Shown here in pieces: positions 9,976 to 20,599 of a stretch of DNA of 64,000 nucleotides (position 1 is its first letter; each line of letters opens with the position of its first letter). The position numbers were made by a program, and so were the translations under genes. Source of the stretch: Glyphotaelius pellucidus (taxonomy: Eukaryota; Arthropoda; Insecta; Trichoptera; Limnephilidae); assembly GCA_936435175.1 (NCBI GenBank), contig OW386550.1, forward strand, positions 17,441,133-17,505,132, written 5' to 3'. A model generated the notes under the pieces. It made no database searches. It was not told where the DNA came from and saw only the letters and a program-made list of their open reading frames with translations.

Positions 9976-12650
9976 TTAATTTTTAAATATTCCATTTAAA
10001 CTCATCTCCAAAATGTCAACCAGGTATCGTCTCGCTTCCCCTTCATAGATTCCCGATTCCAACTGATCTTGCAAAACATTTAAAGAATCCGCATCCCATG
10101 GCTTTATCCAGAAAAGCAAGCCTATCAGTTTCATCCTCGCAATCTTCTCATTGGGTATTTCAATAATCTTTATGTTGGGCAAATTTCTTATCAACAATAC
10201 TATTTTATTCTTGATACTATCATTGAAAAGTTTATTATTCTGTATGGCCAATCTATTTATGATATTGAATGATTCCAGAGAAATGCTTTCAGATCCACAA
10301 ATGACGTTTGGTAGTTCACAAAGCCAAGCCTGGAAACTCGAATTTGCCTGTAAATGGGATAAGTCATCATTTAAAAGGATACTGCACAGTAGCGAGAAGA
10401 GATGCTGTTTAAATGACTGCTGCATTTCTCCTGTCCAATACAATTTGATTAATGCATTTAGAAGCGAATCCATTTGCTTGGATTTGGTCCATCCGTCAGC
10501 CTTTAAAATGCATTGCAAGACTTCTAACAACTTTGCCTGGCAAACTGTGTTTCTCTTGGAAATGCGTCCTACCGTCCATTCCAAATAGGAAAAAACTTTC
10601 TCGCTCTCAGAATAACTGTGCGCTTTTGAAATAAGATTGTTATTCATGATAACAAATATGTGGCAAATGATCAAGTTCTCTTCTAAACACTTTTCATCGG
10701 TGACTTTTTCAATCAGATTGATCAGGGGTTTTTCTCCTTTTTTCTTTTTAGTCAGCGCACTTTGAATGTAGGGAAACGAGTTTGAAATGTATTGAGCAAA
10801 ATCCTTATGGTACTTGTTGATGAACCATTGGCTCAACTGGGAGTTTCTTTGCTCCGCCTCCACCAGTTTTCCAAGACTCCACAGAAGATAGAAAATCTGC
10901 AGAATATATCGCAGTATAAGAATACCTTCCTCGGAGACCACAGATTCTACTCTCTTCGAGTCCTGGTTAGTCGCTGGCCTCACTTCCAACCAAGTCTCAA
11001 ACAATAGTGGAATCAAAACTTCGATATAAGCGTGCAACTTCTCTCCTTCGTTGTCACCGCTTGAATAAATATTCTTATCTTTTGAGAAACAAGCCAGCTT
11101 CGTTAGTGTTAGTCCCCTATAAACAGGAAAGCATTTCAATTTATTTACATCATAAGCAAGAGCATAATCATTACTCCTTCTAATTGATATTTCATTCCGT
11201 TGAAATTGATCTTTTTTATTGCTTCTTATGTTTGACAAGGTTTGCAGGAGCTGGTGCAGCCTTGATAAGACTTTGATTCTCCATTTGATGCTGGTCATTT
11301 TACTTCCCAAGTTCACCATGAGAGTGCGTCCAGGTTTAGAATCCACCCTCAGCTTGGAAATCATGTCCAGGAAGCTGGGTAGGATCTTGTGAACATTTAT
11401 TCCCATCAAGTCAGGTGCGCAGAGCAGCAAGATGTCAAAGTATAGAAGGGAGTCTTCATGTATGCGGGTGTCGATGTGAGTCATGGCACAGCGTAGATAG
11501 GAGCATAATGCATCAAAGAATGGGGCGATCCTCTCCAGTGATAAGGGAGATAGAATCATGTGGAGAACTTTATAAGCTTCTCGGCGAACCTAAAAATAAA
11601 CAACAAAAGTATAATTGAATCTGTGTGGTCACAGGGAATAAAATCTAAGTTTAAGTCTGGTAGCATGGAAACCACAGTGGTAATATTTATGACCTCCCTT
11701 GAATAGATAATGCACACCTCAAATGGAAATGTCTTCTGTGTAAATTTGAATTGAAACCAATCTCACCATGGTAAGGTTGTCGAAATCTGTCTCACGCTTA
11801 ATCTGCAATTATTTTCAATTTAATTACAAGAAACTACCATTTGTCAGAGGAGATGGTAACGGACGCATTAACATTCCATTTTTTCTCAAAGTTATTTGAA
11901 ATTTTTTAATGTAATATTTTCAGAAGGCAAACATTGTCTTTTACAGTAATTAAGGTGAATCTAAAGGTTTTTTCTAAAAAATATTTGTATAAGCATGTCC
12001 AGTTTGATCAAAAGTTTACCCAAAAATGTTAGTACTCCACTTGCGCACCTTGTGTTCATTTGGCACCTTCGATATCTAACTAATTAACAATAGAATCATC
12101 AATGAATTACCCCAGTAATCCGTCAAAATAGAAACCAGCTAATATTCGATATAAGCGTGCAACTTCTCTCATGAAAATCTCTCTTCAAATGATTAAACAG
12201 AGCATGTGCTCACACATGTTAAAATCACAATAAATATGAATGATAAATTTAAGTCCAACTCACATTCTTTTCTTTGTCCAAAACTAAAGGGGCAACGCCT
12301 TTTAACAGCTGTCCCAGACTGTTTGTGAGCGTAACATTTCCAATAGCTGTAATCAAATCTTTTAGTCCATTTAATGCATCAACTCTCGCAGTCGTGTTGA
12401 AATGTTCCAGACGGGACAACAGCTCCTTGATGTTCAGCTTAGTTTTACTGAGAGGCTGGTCATTGTTTACCAAATTTCTCACTTGTTCTCTGATTACAAT
12501 TTTCTTCACTTTGAATGCAGTTTTCGTGACATTAGTTCCTTTCGGCAAATCTTTCTTTCCTTTTGGTGCGTCTTTCTTTCCCTTCAATTTAACTTTGGTT
12601 TTTTCAGCTTTCACAAACCGTTGATGGCGGGAAGCAATACCGCGACCCAT
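9976..12650 (-). CDS. TEX10: TEX10 / Ipi1 family 60S assembly factor, two exons
   Basis: Exon 1 is 12650-12264 (129 codons, donor GTGAGT) and exon 2 is 11589-9976 (acceptor TTTTTAG), joined in phase 0 to 666 aa. The N-terminus is basic (MGRGIASRHQRFVK, then Lys-rich). KLNIKELLSRLEHFNTTARVDAL, KDKN-type junction residues and SYLRCAMTHIDTRIHEDSL follow TEX10 and the Ipi1 N-terminal domain; WRIKVLSRLHQLLQTL matches the next TEX10 segment. TEX10, PELP1 and WDR18 form the nucleolar complex (Rix1 complex in yeast) that works with SENP3 and MDN1 in pre-60S maturation and ITS2 processing. The product is shorter than human TEX10 (929 aa) but ends cleanly with SLNGIFKN. It is head to head with ISCU. 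Intron 1 carries an exact 26-bp copy of part of exon 2. Confidence 0.92.
11020..11045. repeat. Exon member of an exact 26-bp duplication
   Basis: This stretch of TEX10 exon 2 (starting TTCGATATAAGCG and ending CAACTTCTCTC) recurs exactly, in the same orientation, at 12145-12170 in intron 1. Similarity stops sharply at both ends. Confidence 0.9.
12145..12170. repeat. Intron member of an exact 26-bp duplication
   Basis: A perfect copy of 11020-11045 lies inside TEX10 intron 1, about 1.1 kb away. No transposon ends flank it. Confidence 0.9.
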
Positions 12651-13460
12651 TTTTAACAAATTAAACTAGTTTTAAAGTTAGACTGTAAACAAGAACCGAT
12701 CCCCAAACTTCAAGTTTGACAATCAAAAATCAAACACACGTGCAGACAGTGGAGCTATGTCCATAGATAATCACCCAGATCTGTCATGTCGTATCGTAGT
12801 GATGGAATGATCGATGCATTTACATAATCGATATATTTGTACCGATACATCAAAAGTGTTGAATGATGTATCGATTAATCGCGAGTTCGGGAGCAATAGC
12901 TACGGAATTCTTTAATTAAAGCCAAATTCTATTTCAGCACGTTATTTGGGCCTTTTCGTCTTTATTGACAAAATCGCGTAAATTTAACAGTAGCAGGTCG
13001 TTGTTGAAAGGAAGCCATCTTTACAGCCAAATGAATTTACAGATGTAAATGGTAGCATAAGCAGTTACACAGATCGAACTTCTGGGATCATTAATTACCA
13101 CATGCATAAGTAAACGCTCCTGTGAGTAACCTGTCAAAATCTTACAAAATCCGTAAATTTTAATTACCAGTGTAAATCTAGCCTTACAACGACTTTTAAT
13201 TTCATAAATTAAATTTAAATGATGACAAGATCAGCCAAGATACAAAGATTTCTATTGAAAAAATATTTCTACTCAATGTTCAGTTTCCATGAAAAAAAAT
13301 ATCTCTGGTTATTGATAGTTTTTTCTGACGTTTATGTCAACTGCGACACTGCGACGTTTTCATTCATTCCGATTCTAGAAGCCTTGTACCGCGTAGAAAA
13401 AAATTTGACGGTTCAAAATTATTTTGTGAATTAGATATTTGATTGATTAAAAATACCGAA
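12651..13460. promoter_or_regulatory. Divergent promoter region between TEX10 and ISCU
   Basis: These 810 bp separate the two start codons and must hold both 5' UTRs and promoters. Near 12810-12890 there are several ATCGAT-type palindromic hexamers, among them TCGATGCATTT, AATCGATATAT and TATCGATTAATCG. No TATA box can be assigned with confidence. Confidence 0.45.
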
Positions 13461-16099
13461 ATGGCTCTTTTAAGAACAGCTCTTAGTGTGCGCAGAACTG
13501 TCAGCTTGAATAACATTGCAGCTATTCCAGTTGCTTCATACCATGCAAATGTAAGTTTGGTTATATTTTTGTTTCCGGAAAGGTTCGAGGTGAAGGTCGC
13601 CTCGAAACTGTGATATCCGGACTGTTTCATAATATTTTCATTCAGCTATTTCAGTATTTTCGATTGGCTTTTATTTTCAAAGATTTACGAATAGAGTACA
13701 GGTTTTACCTAGACGTACAAAATAATATTACCAATTTTGCTTTCATCGTCGCATTTACTCGAAATCAATATTTGTGAACTGACATGACCTATATAAATGA
13801 ATCTGAGAATATTTATAAACCATGTTTTGTAGAGTGATAGGATGTTTCATTATTCTTTATTATCATTGTTTTACACACCTACTTATTATGCTAACTGTCA
13901 ATATGGATATAATTATAACGACTTATATTATGTACTGCCTCTTGTTGTAATAATGTAATTTCTCTTAGCTATTGTAAGATTACTTTTATTTTATAGATAC
14001 ATAATGTAATAGTATAATGAGGAAATCTATAATTGGTTTTTCAGATAGGTAAATTAAACATGTATAAATTAAACAAGCTGTAAACTGTTGATTTCCCTAA
14101 AATAAAATAAATAATATATATGAATATTACTTTGTAGCATACTTTACGTACGTACTTCATGACACAAACTAAAAATAGATTTGGGTAAATATCCAGAATT
14201 ACTGGATGCAATTAATATGCGCAAATTATTTTTAAAATACTTTGGTCAGTTTAAAAATAATGAAATTAACTATTTCAGTCACCAGAAATGGAAAATAGTG
14301 CTTTTTTCTAGCTATTTTGTTATAAATATGGATAATTTGACATAAAGATATTAAAAAAGATCTTTCAGGCTAGCTTAATTTTCATATTTTAATTAAGTCA
14401 AAATTGCTCTGAAAATTCAGATACAATAACATTGTGGTAATGTGAGTTATTACGTATTGTATTTTTTCCCACGCTATCTTAGGTATTGGAGCACTACGAA
14501 AACCCCCGTAACGTTGGCTCCCTGGATAAGAAAGACAAGAATGTTGGCACTGGTCTGGTTGGCGCTCCCGCCTGCGGTGATGTCATGAAGCTACAGATTA
14601 AGGTTGATGAAAATGGCAAGATCATCGATGCCAAGTTCAAGACATTTGGCTGCGGTTCCGCTATCGCCTCCAGCTCTCTGGCCACAGAATGGGTGAAGGG
14701 AAAAACAGTTGACGAGGCATTGAAACTCAAAAATACAGACATTGCCAAAGAACTATCCCTGCCTCCTGTAAAGTTGCATTGCTCCAGTAAGTAAAATGAT
14801 CTCTTACTTCAATGGTAGGCCGTGAATTTGTTTAAACCTTCAGTAATTAGGATCCCTTATTCCTAAGTCATCAGCCACCCCTGATTGCTTTACTTTTCTC
14901 CCATCATTTATTTGGCTACAGGAGTGAGTCATTCTGGCCAGAATGAATCTGATTCCGAATGCATTTGACTCGCTCGGAGTTTGCCAAATGTAATGAAACG
15001 ATCCTGGACTTTCTCTCACTGGTTCCGAACTTAAATTCAAACATCGACCAACAATGGCAACGAAGATGGGGCATGTGGAGTGGATCTTGAAATTGAAACC
15101 GGAACCTAGCATATTTGTTTATTATTATTTTTAACTCCCGCATTATAAATATTAATAAATTTTATAATAGACAGCATTTATTTTTCGAGTGTTTGATAAT
15201 TTACTAGCATTACTCCACATGACACTGACCGATGAATTTGTTCCGATTCCGTGTCAAATCCAATAAGTTCGTTAACTCTTGTAACTCCTATCGTTCCCGA
15301 TCTCTGTGGTGTTCCACCGAGTTCAGCGAGTCCGGCGGAACGCACACAATGGGTGCTTTTAGCATTCCTACAATGACGGCACAAAAAATGCAGAAAATGT
15401 ACACTCCTTATCATAATAATGCTGCAGTTCTTTCTTACACACTAAATAATAGTGAGACAAACATTGTACGTATGTCTGCTTCCTCCAAAGAAAAAGTAAT
15501 AATTTTCTTAAATCTCCCTAACTCGTAAATAAATGAGATGCTGTTGCTGTGGGAATTATAAAAGTAGCCAATAAGTTTTTGGTAAAAATGTGTTAGTCTG
15601 CTTCACTGATCATACGGAATATTCCTTGTCGAAGTTCGATGCACGGATAATACAGAATATTCCTTTTTTTTTAATTAATAGTCAATCAAATATGAAATTT
15701 GTCAGAAGTACCAACCTTATAAAATAAATTCTTGTCAAAATAAAAATACCGAATTTGAACTATTCCCAGTACTACTGGTACTGGGTTGGAGTTCAAGCTG
15801 CGTTTCATCATTTAGATCGTAGGTTCTCAAAATTTTTTTTTGCCCATCTCCCTTTGAGAATATATATATTTTTTTTTCTAGCACCCCCCCCAATTGTTTT
15901 TACTTACCATCTGTCGCGAACAGCTATTGTCACGATTATATTTACCACAACAGGGGGGGGGGGGGCTGGGCTCAATAATTGTCACGGATTATACCCGCCT
16001 GTCCACGCCCTCACTGTGCCTCAATGCCCTAATTTTCTCTGGGTCTTCTACCGCCCCCCTGAAAGTCTGAAACACCCCCTAATTTTCTCTGGACATTCT

Positions 16100-16138
<39 letters not shown>

Positions 16139-17040
16139 ACCAAAGTCTGAAACACTCACAAGGGGGCGTTTTCGCCCATGTTGAGAGAACCTATGATTTA
16201 GATGCACATCCCAGGTTTTGAATGGTTTATATGGGCAAGCAGGATTTATCTAACGGGTATGTGTAATTATCCTAATACCCTTCTTTCCATGTTCTCTGTT
16301 ATAAATACAGGATCAAACTTGTCATTAATGCATTCACTTCATAACATGAATAAATTATTGTTTTATATGGCAATAATAATTTTTCTACAATTGATTTTCT
16401 ATAAAATGTAATAGGAATGTTGCCAATCGTAAACGTAAAATGCATTTTTTTTTGTCACCCCTCATATAAATATTCGTATAATTTTCGTAATAATGCTAAA
16501 TCTAACTGTTGGAATAAAAAATATTCCATATTAACCGAGAAGTGGAGTTCTTTATCGAGGTTTTTTTTTAGTGGATTTGGTGAGTTAGACGGAACGAGTT
16601 TGAAAAATGGAGTCCATTGGACTGAACTCGGAATCGGACTTAAGTTCGATAATACATAAGTGGTTTGACACATCTGTATTCCACAATGCCAACAATCACT
16701 ATTGTTTTTATATTTCAAGAAACAATTTTATTTCTGCCCTTGAATGCTTATTCAAGTTTAAAATTATTCCTATTAATTTCACAATTAATAAAGAATTTTT
16801 TTTTTTTGTAAATACACACTTGAGTTTTTTCCACAACAGTTACTGCTTAGCTGCATTATTTTCTGTACCTCGGTGAATTTCTATTGTTACATAAGTAGAC
16901 CATACTCACAAAAAAAAAACTCTGTTTTGAATTTACCTACAAGTGGCCCCTAATATTCCTTTTAATTTCCAGTGCTTGCTGAAGATGCGATTAAGGCTGC
17001 TTTATCAGACTACAGGATCAAACAGAAGAAACCCGAATAA
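13461..17040 (+). CDS. ISCU: Mitochondrial Fe-S cluster scaffold ISCU, three exons
   Basis: Exons 13461-13550, 14483-14786 and 16973-17040 give 153 aa; intron 2 splits the Met codon of CSML (A|TG). Residues 1-28 form a basic, Arg-containing mitochondrial presequence. The mature part is close to animal ISCU: HYENPRNVGSLDK, GLVGAPACGDVMKLQI, FGCGSAIASSSLATEW, LPPVKLHCSMLAEDAIKAAL. The cluster ligands and neighbours are present (Cys61, Asp63, Cys87, His129, Cys130), as are the LPPVK motif bound by the HSPA9 chaperone and the Met after CS typical of eukaryotic ISCU. The protein assembles [2Fe-2S] clusters with NFS1-ISD11-ACP and frataxin in the matrix. AATAAA at 17053 follows the stop. Intron 2 contains a hAT-type MITE. 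Confidence 0.97.
15818..16195. mobile_element. hAT-type MITE with 8-bp target duplication in ISCU intron 2
   Basis: The ends CGTAGGTTCTCAA and TTGAGAGAACCTATG are inverted copies. The 8-bp sequence ATTTAGAT lies directly outside both ends (15810-15817 and 16196-16203), the hallmark of hAT insertion. The interior has a run of G near 15953, duplicated segments sharing CTAATTTTCTCTGG and AAGTCTGAAACAC, and a run of 35 C at 16104-16138. It codes for nothing. Confidence 0.8.
16104..16138. repeat. Poly(C) tract, 35 bases
   Basis: Uninterrupted C run inside the hAT-type MITE. The exact length is doubtful because homopolymers this long are often miscounted in sequencing. Confidence 0.8.
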
Positions 17041-17052
17041 AAATCAACTTTA

Positions 17053-17058
17053 AATAAA
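17053..17058 (+). promoter_or_regulatory. Polyadenylation signal of ISCU
   Basis: AATAAA lies 12 bp after the ISCU stop codon, with a second overlapping copy at 17057. Confidence 0.7.
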
Positions 17059-17653
17059 TAAATTACTACCCACCTTAATACCAACACACTTAAACTTTAT
17101 TCATTCAGTGCTTCGTAAAACATCTGAAACAAAATTCTGAAATGTTTTAGACTTGCCATATTCCAAATAGCTTGTGTTAGAATGAAGATATTGAGGGTGT
17201 TAATACAGGCCCATCACTGAAAATTTTACTCCCAACTTGGGTTTAAGTAATTGTATGTATGTAGTTCTCATTAAAATAGAAAATATAACAGTTATCAAGT
17301 TTAAATATATATTTATGTAATTTTGTAGATAAAGTTTGAAGGAAGAGAAGAGAAGAAATAAAAATTGTTGATCAGCAATGATTTGAATTTGAACTGATTA
17401 TAGATAATTATTCCGCTACGATCGATCTTGATTTTGTATTTTTCAAGCTTTAAATATATTTTGTTTTGTGTAAATAAATAATTTTGTAGTTGAAAATTCT
17501 AACTTTGTTTTATTACCAGTTTTGTAGGTGAGTGGTTTAAAGTGTTGAATTTGCACCCAGACTTTGCAGGTACAATCCTCTGCTGCAAGTCCTCCATCAT
17601 TGCGAAAGTAACAATTTCATCTTTTTATAATGGAAAAAAGGGAGGGTTAAAAT

Positions 17654-18436
17654 TAGAGATGAAACGGATATCCGGTAAATATCCGGCCTAAATTTAAAAT
17701 CCGGCCAGCTACCGGATAATGTTAAATAACAGAGTATTAGAATAAAATGAAATATTTTGATTTTTGACTTGTAACTTGTTAGCAAAGTGTAGGAATAAAT
17801 TATTAGTAATCTAATTTTAAAAGTATATAACGATATTAAAACGTTTTTTCTTTGTAACATGATATATTATCGAAGCAAATCGATAAAACATTGTGAAATG
17901 GATGTTTTATTAAGAGTCATTTTTTCGTGTAGGCCAAAATTGATTTCTCTTTGTGTATTGAACTTAACACCAGTTACACCTATTTATCTAACCATAAAAT
18001 TCAATAGATAAATCGTTCTTTCAGCGATAAATCCATTAAGTAATTAAAATTAGAAGAAAAGAGGTAAGCTATTTCGTTTGGTACATACCTGCCTTTTTTC
18101 CTTCCCACCACCAGAAATTTTAACATTACATAACGAACAAATAGCAAATTTTTGATTGTCACTTTTTATACGAAAATATTTCCATAAAGGCGATCTTTTT
18201 TTTTTCAAAAACATTTTTCTTCGGTAACTGAATCTCTTTGAATTTATAGAAAGAAACACTAATAAACTCACCTCAAACTACGACAGCACGTTTTTTCGTA
18301 ATTAAAGGGCCCGAACTCACCCGAGTCCACCCGATCGTTCGTGCAGTTCGCTCGTGTAACGAATCGGCTATGTTCATCCGGTTTCAAGGTTGGCCGGATA
18401 TCCGGTATCCGGCAAAACAACTCCGTTTCATCTCTA
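17654..18436 (-). mobile_element. hAT element with BED-finger remnant and perfect target duplication
   Basis: The ends TAGAGATGAAACGGA and TCCGTTTCATCTCTA are perfect 15-bp inverted repeats. Both are followed inward by GGATATCCGG/CCGGATA motifs. The 8-bp target duplication GTTAAAAT flanks both ends exactly (17646-17653, 18437-18444). On the minus strand a short frame (18271-18050) reads RSPLWKYFRIK and AICSLCNVKISGGGK. This is the BED zinc finger of hAT transposases (aromatic W/F pair, CxxC), but the His part and the catalytic domain are lost. It is a deletion derivative of a BED-hAT. Confidence 0.88.
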
Positions 18437-19008
18437 GTTAAAATATCATCAGGCTATTCGTAATCCGGGATTAATTCTGGTGCCCTCTTCTACCAAAGGC
18501 TGGCTTTCATAAAAAATATAAACAAAAGCTGAAATAGAGGATGTGGATTGTTAAAATAAAAGTGATATGTGATTTCATGTTTATTTACAAAAAAAATGCA
18601 TCATAGGCAATTGCAATGAGTTCAGTTTAAATTTTACAGAGTTTTTTTTTTCATTCTTTTTTACAATGTATGTAACTAACTAAACAGTTACTTCTCGTAG
18701 TAATGAAATAATTGAAAAAACCCTTGCTTATTATATCTGATTCTCCACCCCACTTTGGCTAATTTTACAGAAAAAAAAATACATAACACTGATTTTTATT
18801 TGACTTTTCTTTGTGCACACATTTATTTTACTGAAATCGAAACAAATTTCTTAAACAAACTTCATAAACCATTTAATTTCGACAAATTGGTGGAGAAAGT
18901 GGAGGAAATATAAAATTTTCAGGACGCGGGTGTTTTAATTTTTTTGTAGAATTGTACTGGGAATTTCTAGTGAGTGATTAAACTTGGTAGATTTATTTTG
19001 AACCAAGG

Positions 19009-19300
19009 AACCATCCATAAATTACATCACACCTTAAGGGGGAGGGGGGGGGGGGAGTAGAGAAGTGTGACAAAGGATATGGGAGGGTCATCAACTCTGT
19101 GACGTCACATGTAAAAATGATTTTGTTGATTTTATTAAAAAAAATTTGAACTACTATTTTGATTATTTTTAGATGTAAAATTGCAAAAATATGTGACGTC
19201 ACCCTAGGGGGGAGGGGGTCTCAAATGTGACGATGTGTGACAGGGACAGGAGGGGGGTCAAAAAATCATGAAATTCGTGTGACATAATTTATGGATGGCT
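19009..19300. mobile_element. Non-autonomous TIR element (CCATCCATAAATTA ends)
   Basis: The ends AACCATCCATAAATTACATC and GACATAATTTATGGATGGCT are inverted copies. Each is followed inward by a G-rich or C-rich block and TGTGAC / GTGACGTCAC motifs. CCAAGG occurs directly outside both ends, suggesting a 6-bp target duplication. No coding capacity. I recall similar ends from insect genomes but cannot assign the superfamily. Confidence 0.65.
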
Positions 19301-20485
19301 CCAAGGGTAGAGGAGTTGGATGCATTGAATACTTTATGCATCGATATGGCAGGTAAGCTCTAAATGCAATTAATATTTAGTTTGAAAAAGGGTGAAATAA
19401 ATGTGTACCAACATATAACAAAAAATTTTAACCGAATTGGACCTGCAAACCCTTTGAAGAAATAATTTTTTGAACAAACCATGATTTGCAGTTGATTTGT
19501 TGAAAAGGTATTTTCATCAAACGGTTGACAGGTTTGGCTCGCAAGTGTATATGTGCTGTAAGAGAGTTTCAATGTAATAGGCCTATTATTATTCCTCACA
19601 GTGGTGGGGTGTTGGTAATACAATAATTATTATTATACTTCATTACAGACATAAAATTTAATGAAGCTTATGGCCTTAATGCATTATTGGTTATTAGCAT
19701 TATGAAAAAAATATACTTTCACACCTCATATTGCATAATTTTAAATAAAACATGTATGCTTACTATGTACACAGGTAATACTAATTCACAAAGTGAAGTG
19801 AATGCTTCAAAACCGTTTGCTTTGTATGTGATTTCCATTATGCATGAAAATAATACATAAATAATAGCTGTGTATTCACATTTTTATGTAAAAAACTGTA
19901 TAATGATCACAAAACGAGCACATTCATTTAATTGAAACATTCGCGAGGCCCATTTCAGCCCTATTGTGTATTTGTGTGTATTCTCAAATATTTGATTATG
20001 ATGTGTCACAATTCACAACTGAGGGCACATAACACAAGTTAATCTGAGTCATTGTTAAACGTTTTCAATGGAGTTAGGTAAAAAGTGATTGATTAAACAG
20101 AAATTTGTTTTAGCAGAACAAAATGGGTGAAAAAATAAAAGATTTATAATCTCCAATTTTATCAGATGTACAAAAAAATTGTAATTTGACAATACAGTGA
20201 ACTGTTGTTTAACATTAGCAAGGTAGCAATGTTTCAAACTCTTATCACATTTGATGACCATCACAAATCAATCAGCACCATTTCAACTTTTCACATGGTC
20301 CATGTTAAAGACCGGTTTTCGTTCTGTTTTTGCTTTTGATCAAATGATGATCAGCTGATAAGCATAAAACAGCATGACAGTTATGCTTGAGAGCTGATTG
20401 GTCAAAACCTGAAATGAGCCGAGGGTTGACGTGAAAAATTCAAAATAATGCTTATCTGTCAATTTGTGACCTCAAGACAGTTAAT

Positions 20486-20599
20486 TCAATTAGGCAAAAG
20501 GCCTAATTTTTGTAAACAGAGTTGAGCAGCATCTGCCTTTGCCTGTTTCTTATTGGCACTTGCCACATTTGGTTGGTATTCAATTCCATTGACAGTCAC
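20486..20599 (-). CDS. SON: SON exon 13: second half of dsRBD and stop
   Basis: It starts after TTGCAG and encodes VTVNGIEYQPNVAS, then NKKQAKADAAQLCLQKLG, ending LLPN. The KKxAKxxAA helix is the C-terminal helix of a double-stranded RNA-binding domain. A foldback element begins only 30 bp upstream of its acceptor. Confidence 0.93.
   Translation of the reverse strand: MTVNGIEYQPNVASANKKQAKADAAQLCLQKLGLLPN

Noticed and set aside
10151..10588. 145-codon plus-strand open frame
   Set aside because: Entirely antisense to the conserved TEX10 exon 2; a shadow frame.
13219..13434. 71-codon frame upstream of ISCU
   Set aside because: Probably in the ISCU promoter/5' UTR region; no conserved features.
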